NCBI GenBank assembly: GCA_914767715.1
Contig: OU612069.1
Location: forward strand, 29,323,387 to 29,387,386
Length of the DNA: 64,000 bases
Origin: Membranipora membranacea
Lineage: Eukaryota > Bryozoa > Gymnolaemata > Cheilostomatida > Membraniporidae
Reading direction: 5' to 3'
Positions within the stretch are counted from its first letter, which is position 1; every line of letters starts with the position of its first letter. The position numbers were made by a program, and so were the translations under genes. Of the stretch, positions 44,412-57,499 are shown piece by piece. The notes under the pieces were generated by a model. The model was not told the origin of the DNA, searched no databases, and was given only the letters and a program-made list of their open reading frames with translations.

Positions 44412-45390
44412 TGAATGTCCTTGATGAGCTTACTGTGTGTGATAGAATCAAGTTATTATGTCAGTTATATGTGATTTACGAGGCAGAATCAAATATTAAA
44501 ATTCTTGGAAATCTGACGGACACAATTTGTATTCACCATCTTCAAGAGGCATTCAAAATCAGCAGTACAGAATGTGTTAAAGGAATGTAGCTGCCTTATT
44601 TCCACAGCCAGGCTGAGAGAAGACATGCTCAAACTAAAAGGTTTAACAACATATTAATTTACATCATAACATAATTAAAGTAGCTCTGTCATCTAAAACC
44701 TACCAGTTTTATCAATGTACGTTTAAGAGAGAAAATCTTCTCTTCCATCTCAGCAGTACCAGCTCTCCAAGTCCCTACAAGCTGCTTCTACATATTTATA
44801 GTTCTCTACTGCCAATCGGTCAGATGTGAGGCAAGTTTTGCAGAGCTGTGGGCAATAAGCTCTAGATCAAATACCTGAGGAGTTAAATAGAAGGGATATC
44901 AGTATAATGTAATAGAGAATTAGTCCATGACATGACAGCATTGTATCCAATGTATCAGATTAATTAGTTCACTAAAACTAAGCTGTGAGAACAGCCGCCA
45001 AAGCAATCATAAGAGTAACTCTTAGAGAGACCATAAGAGTAACTCTTAGAGAGACCATACTTGGTCAATGATGATTTACCATTGTTGGTAGTGAAGATCA
45101 GCAATTTGATAATTCTGAAATCTCACTTGGCAAATGGAATTTATGAGACAATGACCACTTTTATACTACTTTTGTGGATGATGTTCTATATGGTGCTTTC
45201 TACATAATTCTGATTGGCTGGTGTAGGGATATTTTTTAATCAACCAATGTTCTGCCTAAATTATTATGTCACCAATAACGAGATAATAACATCTACATGT
45301 GTTTTTAGTATGATAAGGTTTATTTGTTAATAGCAATAAATGATTGTTGGTAACCTGATATCAAAGCCTTGTAATAATTGAATTTGTACC
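44412..45390. other. No recognisable gene; short tandem pair
   Basis: A 24-bp tandem pair lies at 45008-45055 (CATAAGAGTAACTCTTAGAG), containing the palindrome AGAGTAACTCT. No supported gene. Confidence 0.4.
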
Positions 45391-46266
45391 ATCTAGACCA
45401 GCTGTGGGCAACCTGCGGCCTTTTTGCCAGTGCGGCCTAATGGGTAATCTTTTGCGGCCTAATTGTGGCCTTATGTCTGTGAAAATCACACATTCAAGCC
45501 GAGTATTTATGATCTTTGATTCAAGTTTTAACTGTCATGTGGATGTCCAAGTATGCATTACCCTGTACAAGCTCAATTCATTGTTGGGATATCAAAATAT
45601 TGGCATTCTGATTCAACCATGCGCTAAGTTACTTACATGTATTAAAAAAAAGGAAATTCCCAAGCCATTCTACACAAAAGCTTCATGAATGTACTGGTGC
45701 CAACTACTTTTTCACGCGCTTCCATTTGAATAAATACCCCAAACAGTAAAGACATTGTCGTAATATTGTGAGAGAAAAGCAATTTTATCAATTCTTTCAC
45801 CTTTGGATAATTAACTACAAACTGTTTTTTTGCAAAGCTGTCATTTTGAGCAAGAATGGAAAAGTTGTTCTATCAAAAAATTGACATTGTTACAAGTGCG
45901 CCAGCATTTTGCCTGGAATGTTCCAGATTGAATCTCATTGAAAAGTATGCAAATATTTACTGCACTTCTTGAGCGCTCATCCTGCCCTTTGCCCTGCTGC
46001 TCGAAACACTGGGAAACAGCCACGTACACAACCGTTTCCTAGACACAAAAATTCAGTAGATTAGATTAACAAGATAAAGCTAAACTGATGCAGTTGAAAA
46101 ATTTTTATCGACACATAAATCTGCTTTAGTTTGTATGAAATGCACAGTGCGAAATTATACTTTGTGTTACAAGTTTGTGCCGGAAAAATATGTTGTGGCC
46201 TTTTGTGTTGATTCTGCATAAAATGCGGCCTTCTTCAAAAAAAGGTTGCCCACCCATGATGTAGAC
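45391..46266. mobile_element. Short non-autonomous hAT element, 860 bp
   Basis: Element at 45399-46258. The left end CAGCTGTGGGCAACCTGCGG and the right end, read inwards, CATGGGTGGGCAACCT share a TGGGCAACCT core as terminal inverted repeats. GCGGCC motifs recur just inside both ends, as in hAT elements with CAGxGGTGGGCAACC-type termini. The flanks ATCTAGAC (45391-45398) and ATGTAGAC (46259-46266) are an 8-bp target duplication with one mismatch. No hAT transposase motifs are present in the interior, so it is probably a deletion derivative. Its termini differ from those of the 16.9-kb hAT, so it belongs to another hAT family. Confidence 0.75.
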
Positions 46267-46309
46267 AATCTCCAGTAGGATGTTATGTGATCAATAGAGC
46301 TGGTTACAT

Positions 46310-48455
46310 ATACATATGCACCTGATGGATAAAGAAGATCAAAACACAGGACAAACTCAAAACCCACAAGAAAAATGGGACGACATCACTGACGCTAACA
46401 GAAAAGCAGCCAGAGAGGTCATCGGATACAGAGACCACAAGAAAAGTGATAACACGACAATAATAAGGATGTCAAGAGAACAGAAAGAGCTTGGATCCTG
46501 ACAAAGCAGTACTCAAGACACATCACAGAGAGATAAAATCAGGAAAGAGAGAAATCAGAAGCTGAACAACATCCATGCACTGATGAAAAACAAGGAAAGT
46601 CTGGTGATAATGGACTACCTAGAAGAGATAGAAAACTCAAAGAATGACTCGAGGCGCATGTACAAAGCAGTGAAGGCCATACAATCAATCAGAAAACCTA
46701 AGCCGCTACAAATTAAAACAGCAGACGGTGGTTTCACTGCAGAGCCAAAGGCTCAGGCGGAACTCATAACAGATCACTTCAGAAACATGTTCACGAAAGA
46801 TGATATAGATACACTACCCACCATTACTCCACACGAAATGATACCACCATTCTCAAAAGAAGAGATTAAGAAAGCAGTAAAATCGCTTAAAAACAACAAA
46901 ATTGCAGGTGAGGACGAACTGAAGGCAGAACAACTAAAATGCGGACCGGACGTTGTATTTGACAACATAGCAGAGATATTCAACACCATTGCACTGACCG
47001 GAGAAAACCCTAAAGAAATCAAGGAAGGACTGCTACTCCCATTGCAAAAACCAGGAAAAGCTAAGGGGCCCCCAAGTCACCTGAGACCCATCATCCTACT
47101 ATCGATGCTGTGGAAAGTACTGGCGACCTGCATGCTCTGGAGAATACGAGACGTGATAAACCAAGAGATACCTGTAACCCAGGCGGCATATCGAGTGGGA
47201 AGAGGCACAACGGAGCAGCTCTTCACTTTAAAAATGATGGCCGAAAAAAGCAGTAAGATCCACTAATTTCGAGAGCCACATCCTGCTTATGGATATGTCC
47301 AGAGCCTTTGACACAGTAAATAGGAAAGTACTGCTACAAGACCTACGCAGCATACTTGATCCGGGAGAACTGCACATGATAAAGATCCTTATAGCAGATG
47401 TCATGCTGATTGTAGATGTGGAAGGAAGACGAGGAGAACCGTTCACAACAAATGTTGGTACACCAGAAGGTGATTGCCTTAGTCCCACTCTTTTCACTCT
47501 CTACCTCGCAAAAGCCTTATGCTATGAAAAATCTATGTCAAATCAAGATGCAGCTCTCGGAGATCACAACTATTTCTCTACTGCACAAGGACCTGGACTA
47601 CCATCTGCCCTAGATGATCACTGATACGCATCATACCATGATTCCGGTGCTCTGATAAGCCCCCAGTATGCAGACGATATATGCTGGATGGCGGGAAACT
47701 GCAGCCATGCTATTGAGAACATAAAGTCTACAATTCCATCTAGACTCTTGGAGCGTGACCTGCACATAAACGTAGCAAAGACTGAAGAGTATGTCATCAA
47801 CAGAGAGAAGAAAGAATGGGAAAAATGTAAATATCTGGGCTCCATCATATTAACAGAGAATGACATAGCTAGACGTAACCAGCTGGCCACAGCAGCTTTT
47901 AACAGTCTGAGCAAGATACTCACCCACAAGAACATAAGTATGAACATCAAGATGAGACTATTCGATGCACTCATAGGCAGCATATTCCTCTACAACAGTG
48001 AACTGTGGTCCATCACCCAAGAGACAAACAATGCCATTGATGTGTGCCAAAGAAATATACTGCGGAAGATACTCAAGATACGATGGCCTCAAAAGATCAG
48101 AAAGAACGCAAGAACAAAACAGAAACCATGGTCGGATACAATCAGAACCAGAAGAATCAGATGGCTGGGACACCTCCTCAGGCTTCCTGAAGATGCACCT
48201 GCCAGACAAGCTCTAGATGTATTCCTCCACCACCCGGCTAAGCATCCTAGAGGAGCAAAATAAACATCCTGGGTAGATACGGTAAAGAAAGACCTTAAAA
48301 CATACACTAATATAACCTTTGATCAATGTTTAGATCTGGCTCAGGACAGGAAAGTGTGGCGTACAATAGTGGCGAAGACAGTAGACGATATAACCTGATA
48401 CGAGATGTAGCCACGCTACGAACTTCGTCTACCAGTACAAGTAAGTAAGTAAGTA
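46310..48455 (+). pseudogene. RTE-like LINE, 5'-truncated, near-complete reverse transcriptase
   Basis: The plus strand runs DANRKAAREVIGYRDHKK, then the RT: ITPHEMIPPFSKEEIKKAVK, SLKNNKIAGEDELKAEQLKC, LLPLQKPGK, HLRPIILLSMLWKVLA, AAYRVGRGTTEQLF, LLMDMSRAFDTVNRK with a catalytic Asp, GTPEGDCLSPTLFTLYL, QYADDICW with an intact YADD, KYLGSIILTENDIARRNQL. The C-terminus has RRIRWLGHLLRLPEDAPARQ, PRGAK, and after one TAA TSWVDTVKKDLK, AQDRKVWRTIVAK. Breaks: a stop at 46499-46501, a frameshift at about 47260, another near 47600, and a TAA at about 48260. It ends in a (GTAA)n-type tail (AAGTAAGTAAGTAAGTA, about 48440). The RxRWLGH..R.pe tail is typical of RTE and related LINEs. It is younger looking than the other LINEs here. 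Confidence 0.85.
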
Positions 48456-50760
48456 CATATAGAAAATAGCCTTAGTTTCAAAGCAAGATTTTTAGTCCTC
48501 ACTTGGCAGGCGTCACACCAGATAACCTTTAAAGAAGACCATCAATAGTATCAGCATCTCTCTCACGCTCTTTCCAATGTATACATTACATTTTGAATCT
48601 TTTACCATCAGGTTTATGGCCATAAATTTTTTATCACAAATTGAGTAGACCAGGCTCTTTGCACTTCACGTGATATATCACTTTTTTAAACTTTTTAACA
48701 TTGTATTGGTGATCATGTCTAATAGTTATTTTCACAGTTGAAACCTCCCAAATATTTGACGTTGAGTCGCCGTGACCTCTTGAAGTTTATTTTGGGGCAA
48801 AAAGTGCCCTTTTTAAATTGAGCCCTCTGTGCCTTGGTTTTGAGGTATTCGATTAGTTTATTATTTCAGCATATGGAGGAGGCATGGCACTAACTGGAGG
48901 AGTGACACTTTAGTGTATTTTGTGATTTTAGGATTCCTGTCTTCGAGACTTGATATTGATTTTTGCAATAGTAATAGGGCCATTTCTGACCCCTCATTAC
49001 ATGCGACCCCAATAATGCAGAAACTAAAATTTCCAATTTATTTTACCATTTTGGTCTTGTACTGTCACTTCAATAATCTTACCAGCTTACAGATCCTGGT
49101 TGTCACAACTGTTACAGACAATAACCCAAATTTTAACTAATTTAGGTCAACATTTTCCAGCCAAAATTCAGAAATTTAGAAAGATGTCAGTCAAATTTGT
49201 TGTAAGTCTGACGAACAGCAGGAGATTGTTTAGGTTTTGATCGAAGCGATTGTTGATTATCGCTATATATTTTGAGATTTTGATTTTTGTGGCTAAACTA
49301 GCTTTATTTGGTCCAAAAAACGCACTCCTCTCCAGCCAAAAAACTGAAAATAAGTTAAAGAACATGTTATACACACTAGCTTCCATTAAACTAGAGAGTA
49401 TTCCGAGGTTTTGTCAGTGGTCTTTGATGATAAATTTAATAGTTGAGAAGTCATCAGCATAAATATTTCTCTTTCGATGCTAAACAATCACCCAAAACAG
49501 GTGATCCATTGTTGTACACAATGTGCTTTGCATGTAATACTGCATAGATTTTCATCACGCTTTTGCGTAACGTAATTAACTGCATCAATTTGGCCTTTGC
49601 TGCCTATATGTTTTCAATGTATTTTAGTTAATGTACAATCAATCAAGTTACAAACATGCGGTTTGAAATAATTTGCAATATTAAACATAAGCCAGAGTAC
49701 AGGCAGCTTGTCAGTGAACAAATTTTTGAGATGGCACAAGTTCTTCCTGAGAAACTGAAAGGCGATATATCACGTTAACAACAAGGATACTTCAGTACAT
49801 CAGAAGAAAATTAATAACTCGCCTGAGATTTGGAAATAATGGTAGATTGTCAATTTACTGAAAATAGCAATGAGAGACAACTCCAATGTAGCAGCGAATA
49901 TATATATATATTATCGCCTTCCAATTTTTGGCAAAAGATGTGATCCGATTTTTGAAATTCTTTCATAGGCTAATTCAGAAAAGCGCGCTGACTTAAACTG
50001 TATCATCATTACTCAATGTTATTTCAATTGCAAGAGTCTCAAGTGGGAAAATAAATGCACCCAATCTGCTGCCATTACAACATATATGGAAAAATGTGGG
50101 TAATTATATTGCGTCCCCCCGGCTCAGACGCCTCACAACTAATATACATCCACACAAAAATAGTGTGCTTGTTGTGTTTAGCGCAACACAACGGAATGCA
50201 GAGCTGATGCCTTGCATGTGTAAAAATATGATGTATACTCAGTTATCACTAGTTTATTTGGTATAAATTATAATCAAACACTTGAAAAAAACATTTGAAC
50301 AGACATTATCAGTAGAAACACCAGGAAAGAACATGCGTCGGGAGGGAATAGAGATTATGCTCCATATGTTGCTAACAGAGCTATAAGCTAAAACATGCTA
50401 TTATATTATGAATAGAGCATTGTTTATAAATACAAACCATCTTTGTTACTCATTTAGATTCGATTCTTTTAATGATTTGACAGCATCATCTACTGTCATC
50501 CCCTGGTCAACCAACCCCCTAGGATTTTTATATTCCACAACAAAGCTACTAGGGAGGTTGGAAGAACGAGGATTACAGCATATGATGCCGTCAGGATATG
50601 ATGCAGCTAGAAAACATTCCCCTTTAACTCACACAAGGCCTGGATGGCACACAGATATCTCACATGCTCTCTTTGACATAGCCACTCAACAAATCTGATG
50701 TCTGTTGGCCCTTCCTGCTCTAAGCCGTGCGCGGTTGCAGCATTGCCTTTAAAAGGTCTA
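48456..50760. other. No recognisable gene
   Basis: AT-rich, with a short (TA)n run near 49900. No conserved motif was recognised. Confidence 0.4.
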
Positions 50761-50762
50761 CA

Positions 50763-50985
50763 TCAAAAAGATTTAATAGTGTTTTTTGGAGAGGTTTTAC
50801 TTCTCATCTTGCATACTGTACCAATGTTGTTAACTGTAAGTCTACTCCGCCTCTCCAGCCAAGCCTCCCTTCCCTGAATGCTGTTTTGCAGGTCTTTTAA
50901 TTGAGTAACGTTTTGCTCCATCTTTGCTTTCAGGACCTCCATTCTCAAGTCACAATCTTTAGCAGCTTGTTTACCGTATGTATCG
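50763..50985 (-). CDS. Candidate terminal exon, coiled-coil protein, unrecognised
   Basis: After a clear acceptor (TTTTTAATGTTTCAG, exon from 50985) a frame reads DTYGKQAAKDCDLRMEVLKA, KMEQNVTQLKDLQNSIQGRE, then RSRLTVNNIGTV and ends KNTIKSF, stop at 50763. The heptad-like spacing of L, V and M suggests a short coiled coil. Upstream exons on the same strand at 53007-53624 are candidates for the same gene, but the phase does not fit directly (two bases left, one needed), so a missing exon between about 51.0 and 53.0 kb is likely. Confidence 0.45.
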
Positions 50986-50999
50986 TCTGAAACATTAAA

Positions 51000-53006
51000 A
51001 AGGTAGCATTGCTTTCAATTATGAACACTGAGTCAATGGATGAACTTAGTGGCATAAATACCTGAATTTTCTTATCATAAGTGTGCTTTATTCCATTATT
51101 CTGAATATTACAGGTGAATCTGTACTGAGGAAGCTATTATTCGTAAAAATAATGTTCGAGCTACATCATTGACTTTATCTTATTATTGACTATTAAAGGG
51201 ATCGTTGCGTCAGAATTGTGCTATTCCATAAAACCACTAGAAGAGGCAGCAATAATTTAGAAATGCACTTCTCGTTACTTATGAGAAACAAAAAATTTTG
51301 AAATTGAGTTGTAATTAAAAATTTAATTAGTCGGTCATTAAAAAAAACATATGGCAAGTCTGATACTTTTCCAGGCAGGTCTGAACTGGATTCCCCAAAG
51401 CTATAGTTGTTGTTGTTACATTGCCATGGTGACACCTGAATGATTGGGCTTCAATGCAGACATTGTGATGTGACACAATGTTTGCTGCAGACCACAAATG
51501 TTTGTAGGGAACTCTGATCATACCAAAAGGCTAATATGACATACACCAGTGTTATAGTTTATATTACCCACAGATTGTTTCTATCTACAATTATTCAACA
51601 TACATCCTTCACTGATGATAAAATGATGAATAGTGTGTCTTGTTCATAGCTTGAAAGCTATTGCAACCATCCTAGGCAAGTGTTTGTATAACTGTAATAA
51701 ACTTATTTTCATAATAATGATACATTTAGATAAAGAAACAACTGCTTCTCAAACAGTGAGTTCGATGATTTGAGTACCATACAGTTACAAAACTACGATC
51801 TGACTCAGATCTGACTCAGATCTTGGTTAAACACAAACAATTACTTAGCTGGTTCGATGACTCAATGACCCACGCTGCTCTTATTTTACCAACATCTAAT
51901 GCTAGGGCTTTTGAAAAGAGTTGTTGTCCATTCTGGATCACTGATAAAAAATACGCAGGGTGAAATGGAATGTGATTAACCTAATCCAAAGATTATAAAT
52001 ATTCTGTCAGGCAAGATTGCATTGTGGTCAAAATAAAATAAGCCCCCAACAACAGCCTGTTTATTTATTTTAGCACTATGGTGTGAAATTGTTTGAAATA
52101 CAGATATATTTGTATAACATGCTAGTTCATAGATTGCAAAGATGCCAAGGAAGTTCTTATTCATAAGCTGATTATGGCTAGGAGGTTCACCATCGCTGAT
52201 TCAAGGTTAAGTGATGGTGAGGGCGATGATTATGCTCTGGGGCGGCTATAGAGGCTTCCATCAAATAATGATCGGTGACTCAAATGCAATATTTCTCCTG
52301 GATGGAGTGGCGAACAGCCAGCGCAACCTGGAGAGTTAGCTGCTGCGCAGTCGAGGCAAGACCGAGATTGTTTGAGCAGTATACTACAGCTGTATACTGG
52401 TGTCTCTGTAATTGTTGCTGAGTGCCAGGGATCTTTGCCAAAAACCCTTCAAAGTAAGCTGCTGCCAGGAGTCTGAAGAAATAACGGCAATGTGTGCTGA
52501 GAACGGCTGTGATGCTAAACACACCATTACATGATAGATGATAAACAATTCAAACACCTAAAAAAATTGTTGTTATGAGTGCAAGTTGATCAGGGACTGG
52601 GTTGCTTGTTGGTCAGTTGTTTTACATTCTGATAACGAACCCAAACAATCTCATATCATTGAGTGGAAAAATCAATATTTCTAAATTCTTGGAAAACGTT
52701 CAATCACGCAGTAGCTACAGACTCTCAATATATCAAACAGCTTCGATATTTGGATGATCGCATTAGCCTCATCTGTTGGGTGGCCTAGTTTGCTAAAATA
52801 GAGTTGAGTAAAGTAATTCACATTTTTACGATGATTACTTAACATCGTCTGGGACTATTCTGCAATACTGCTACAGTTTACTCAACCAAAATTTAGGTTG
52901 TAATATTTTCTAGTTTGCCAAATCCATGAAAAAATACTCACAATTTTGTGAAATCTGGAAATCTGGAAGCTGAGATGCTGACCCAAATTGTATATCCTGG
53001 TCTTAC
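51000..53006. other. Probable intron or intergenic sequence
   Basis: No exon could be firmly placed. A minus-strand frame at 52280-52500 is open (AAAYFEGFLAKIPGTQQQLQ) and may be an exon, but no convincing splice pair frames it. Confidence 0.35.
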
Positions 53007-53624
53007 ATCTCTTCTGGAAACCACTCATCATCGGCAAGAATACCAGAGACTGTATCACCTGTGTCAGATTCTGGTTCAGAACACCCATCCTCTATAATAA
53101 TTAATTCCTATCATCATATCAAAAGATACATTACAGTTTCAAAGACGCTGTAATTTTCCATAGTTGCTTTCAATTCATCATGACCTCCTTTCCGGTGGTT
53201 GTGCGATCATGTTGCTGCATAGAAATGAATTATAAATACACACCCAGTGCACCCTATAGAGACTAAAACAAACAAAACGGCATCATTTTCTTATGGCAGA
53301 TAAAATTTACTATTACGGATAATAGTGTCAAAGATACTAATTGATATGTTAGCTCAAGATGAAGACCACTAAGATAACACCATGTCAAAACATGACAAGC
53401 GAAATTTTGATTCACGCTACCAAATTTTCTTTACAAATCGATCGGAGCAGAGTACAATCATGGGTAGCACATAAATTATGATTCGTACCTGTAAAAGATG
53501 CCTGCGCATTGAAACTTGAATATGGAGAGAGAATATCTCTTACAATCCGTCTTGAGGCCCTAGTACTACCGCTGCCTTCCTCAGGCACTGCTGGCTCAGG
53601 GTTTACCAGCTCGGGGAATAGCAT
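53007..53624 (-). CDS. 5' exons of an unrecognised acidic protein gene
   Basis: Exon 1 (53624-53489) begins MLFPELVNPEPAVPEEGSGS, continues with TRASRRIVRDILSPYSS and ends with a GTACGA donor. Exon 2 (53091-53007, TTATTATAG acceptor, GTAAGA donor) joins in phase 1 and reads EDGCSEPESDTGDTVSG, ILADDEWFPEE. The product is Pro/Glu-rich then acidic, with no recognised domain. The in-phase join and good splice sites make a real gene start plausible. The rest of the gene lies downstream and may include the exon at 50985-50763. Confidence 0.5.
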
Positions 53625-53649
53625 CTTTTTTTAACTTCAATCTAATCAA

Positions 53650-54900
53650 AAATGAACCAGAATTCAGAAAATGTGATAGTAGCAATCATAAATAGTCTTG
53701 TCTGTTCGAAAGCGCACAATACACAGGCATACCTGATGCCATTTCATATAATGTGATCAAAGTGACTGTTTTTTGAATGATAATGCAACACTAGTAGAAA
53801 TCAGCGCTTTTGTGCTCAAAACACAGCATTAATAGATTGTATTTTAGACGAAAATATGGAAAATAATATACAAGTATAATAAATTGTGATTAACACTTAC
53901 AGAAGTGGCTTTTATCCAAAGAGTTGAGAGTTTACATAGGCGTTCTTGCTGTCACGACCCGCTGCAATGCATCTGTTTGGCATACCTACACAAAAAAACA
54001 CAGTGATGGATGAAAAATAAATGGAAGACCAACATCTTGAGTCAGGGATGTTGTTTGCTTTACCGTCATTTGTTGTTCCACCCATCAAAAATTATAAATA
54101 GCTACTTTTACTGGTCAAGTTTGCAATTTTACTGGATTGATTGCAGAGCAGCACCAATTGTATCATAAACACAATACCAATGTGTCATACTTCTCGACGA
54201 AAAATAATTCTATCTACCATATCAAATATTATCTTCAATACTTACTTAGAGTATAGGTTGGCTGCTGCTCTGTCGATGTGTTTATCCTAATGCAGAATAA
54301 GAGTATAAACAGGTCTGGAAGGAAGCCTATTATCATGCGTATAATATCCTTCTATGTATGCTGACAGCTTTTGACATCTTACCTGCTTGGCTTGAACAAG
54401 GCTTTTCAAATATATCATCAATTATCGGATTGAAAGTAGTGCATCATATCACGCTGGTTGACTATTTGTTGTTGACCTAGCCTTTGAAAAATCACTTGAG
54501 AAATTTGCCGGCTCATCGATAGATATAGTGTCGTATTTACTATCTAATACCTTTCATTACCTAAATAGACTATAAAACTGCGTATCAATAGACAAACACA
54601 AAATACTAACATGTCATTGGCTAATCCAAAGACCATGCTGTGAAAGCAACCGAATTACCTAGTATATTCATGAGCAATACCAAAACAATGTTCCATTGGG
54701 TCACTCAAGAAATGAAGTTTAGCAAAATTTTTTACTTCTAGTTGATAGACAATGTTTCAATTAGTGGACAGAGAAGATCATTTGGAGAAATCCCACTTAG
54801 TTTGTGAGATATGACAATTTGTATGAATTCAATAACATCACTATAATGCATGAATAGCCTTTGTTATTACTGCCTTGAGTCATGAGCAATAATATAAGGA
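53650..54900. other. No recognisable gene
   Basis: AT-rich interval between the acidic-protein gene start and the end of the Mutator-like gene; nothing supported. Confidence 0.4.
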
Positions 54901-54921
54901 CCCTCCTACGTCACAGGGTCA

Positions 54922-57484
54922 TTAACCAGACACATCACTTGGGTTAAATAGCCATGGGCAATAACTATCTACTGCCCAATCCTTGGAACAGGGAATTTCT
55001 GACGCAACGATCCCTTTAAATGTTAGCTTGCACGGAATAAATGTAGACTCACTAGCTATCTTTCCCCAATAATCTAAGTGGATGTGGTTTGCATGAAGCT
55101 TCATATCAGCATAAATAACTTGTTGCGGGTTTTGAATTTGCATACAATCTAGAGACTTGTCTTTTTCTTTTGTCCTCTGTCTTTTCCTCTCACTTGTAGA
55201 GTAGAATGCTGCGTTGTATTTTCTTTTGCTATCACAGGCATCCAAAAAAATTTCATGTTCTTGATAATCCTTTCGACCCATCACTGACCGACATTGAACT
55301 GCCGACCTGCAGCTAAAATAAAATGAATAAAGCTCAATGAGATTTATCAATATAAGTTCACTCAACATGATCACCATCATCGAGACAGCCAGTCAGAGTT
55401 ATCTGTTCAATTAGTAAGTTTGTGTAACTCCAACTTACAGTGTTACTTTCTTGCATTGATTGATTGATTGATTGTATTCTATCACTAACATAAAATAATA
55501 TGTTGCGAGATAAGGATGTTCATACTGAAAAGGAGCCAGCACATACCAGGAAAAATAAGATTAAACACTGATGGATGATTAAAAGAGAATATCATTTAAA
55601 ATATGGATAGCATGCCTCAAAAAACAGTCTTTACCAAGGGCACTTCTGTGTTTAATTGTTCGATACCTGGCAAGTTTTTTTTGCACATACCAAGGTTATA
55701 GTGAGAAATATCTGTATAATCTGATATATTACAGCAAGCCACCATTCACATGACTATCATAAAGCTGATGCGTAAATTTCGAACAAAGTTGAGAACTGAC
55801 ATATATCTTTACCAAATGACTCACCATAGCACCTGGTGCTCCACGATTAAGACTTCCCTCTAACGGTTGCTTTTTTTCCATCTAGAACTCGTCTTACATT
55901 CATGAAACGTTCAGCTAAATTAGTTGTTAGCCCCATTCTTATGTCCTGTGAATCAGAGAAGTTGCTACACAGTATTAAGACATACCATCTCATACCGGTA
56001 TGTGCTTTGGCATGCCAGATTCATTCCATATACGAAACTTGATATTTTTGGGGTTTGATTCTGAAAAAACATCTTCTGACATTGTGACTACGTTTAATAT
56101 ATAGTAAGGCCTATCCTGAACATTCTCTTCAAGCTGCATACAGTCAGTCGACCTTAATGTTATAAGTACCTGTATTTTCTGGATGGTATCTCTCTCCCAG
56201 GGAAGTTTCCCCTCCTCTTTAGGATAGGTGCATCCAAGGTCCTCTGAGCACAATTCATGGTTACCCCCGACGTGGCACAGACTGTTCATAATTGCCTTCT
56301 TCATCAGATTATGAGGTAAATCTTTACTCAAGATTGTTCTCACGCTGTATACCATCTTTCTGACTTGCATTTTGGGACAACCTGTTTGTTTTGTCTTTTC
56401 TTAGCTCCTCCAAGTGTTTCCTGAGGTTTTTTGTTGCGTGGTTGGCACACCCAATCTTCCTTATACGTGTTCCATAGGACACCTAGAAACAAATTGGGAG
56501 TTTAAATTTATTAAGAGTCGACTAATGTTCGGCGTTTTCCCTCAATGGTTAATAATAAGCTGTCCTGATAAAATCAGATTTAACAAAGAGGGTTCATCTA
56601 ATGACTCCTATGGTCTATGTGACCTTTTTCCAATAATCACGCATTGCTCTTCCATCGACCCAATTCTTATATCAACATTGTTGGACATAATCCATATTAT
56701 CTCACATTGCAAATTATTGCATCGCTGTAGTTGAGTCCCCGTCTGCTATTCTCTGATATATTCTATATAGCAGCAAGCAAACTTGTCAGGTGCCTCGTTG
56801 AATGCCGCAACAAGGCCACTGGTCTCCATACTACCACTGGAATCTCTGTGGTTCCTTGCACAGCTGTGAGCATTGTTAGGGCTCGTTTTGCAGGTGTGGC
56901 AAGCTGAATTCCTTGATTCTACAGCCAGCACTCTCTTCGTCTCTACTCCTTTAACAAAGAGATTCATCAAACATGGGGCTGTAAATTTGCCAATGTCTCA
57001 GGTCATATATGGTCATAATATCTGCCAAATTTCTAATTTATTGATGACGCGCAGACTGTTGATTTATTCTCAAATGCGTTTAATTCAAAACTTCAAAGAG
57101 AGGTTTGCACCAACCATGTTACAATCATCCTTATCATCACTCCGTGACAAGATCGGCCAGTGGTGTAATTTAAACTGTTTTAAGGCTGAGATATTCACAA
57201 TATTGTGTTACACTATTTATCTTTGATATCAAGATCTCCAGTTGACAATCTAAAATGAGTTATCTTACTTCAAAATCAGAATTTGCGAGCTTTTAGGTTA
57301 CTACCCAATATTCCCTCGCATTTGTGGTTCTCAATACACCGATAGACGTGCAACATGAGTGGTTGACATGTATGGCTCCATTCACTAATAAAAAATTCAA
57401 AATGATTACATCGAATTCGTCGCACTCATTATGTGGTTTCTCTGTATTCAGTATTTCAAACCAATTATTGGAAAATACTGGCAA
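54922..57484 (-). pseudogene. Mutator-like transposase-domain gene, multi-exon, partly broken
   Basis: Minus-strand exons carry, in order, the motifs of the 'Mutator-like transposase domain' proteins common in invertebrates. 56978-56746 (ATTTACAG acceptor): AVESRNSACHTCKTS, NNAHSCARNHRDSSGSMETS, DKFACCYIEYI, then a stop where a GDGD-type Asp is expected. 56482-55996 (TTTCTAG acceptor, GTATGA donor): VSYGTRIRKIGCANHATKNL, a one-base shift near 56375, MNSLCHVGGNHELCSEDLGC (the HxxGxHxxC..C box). 55945-55825 (GATTCACAG acceptor, GTGAGT donor): TNLAERFMNVRRVLDGKK and SWSTRC, one in-frame stop. About 55317-54922 (CTGCAG acceptor): GRKDYQEHEIF, STSERKRQRTKEKDKS. A further open piece at 57484-57293 (ILNFLLVNGAIHVNHSCCTS) may be an earlier exon. 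The family call rests on four separate motif matches from memory. Stops and a shift suggest a decayed copy; exon 55945-55825 keeps the shape of the active-site C-terminal half. Confidence 0.6.
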
Positions 57485-57499
57485 AAGCAGAACAACTCA

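Noticed and set aside
46774-48307. Minus-strand ORFs across the RTE-like LINE
   Set aside because: Antisense shadows of the reverse transcriptase; no independent motif.
55455-55474. CRISPR-like or regulatory repeat
   Set aside because: Simple (ATTG)n microsatellite; the window is animal DNA and shows no CRISPR array.
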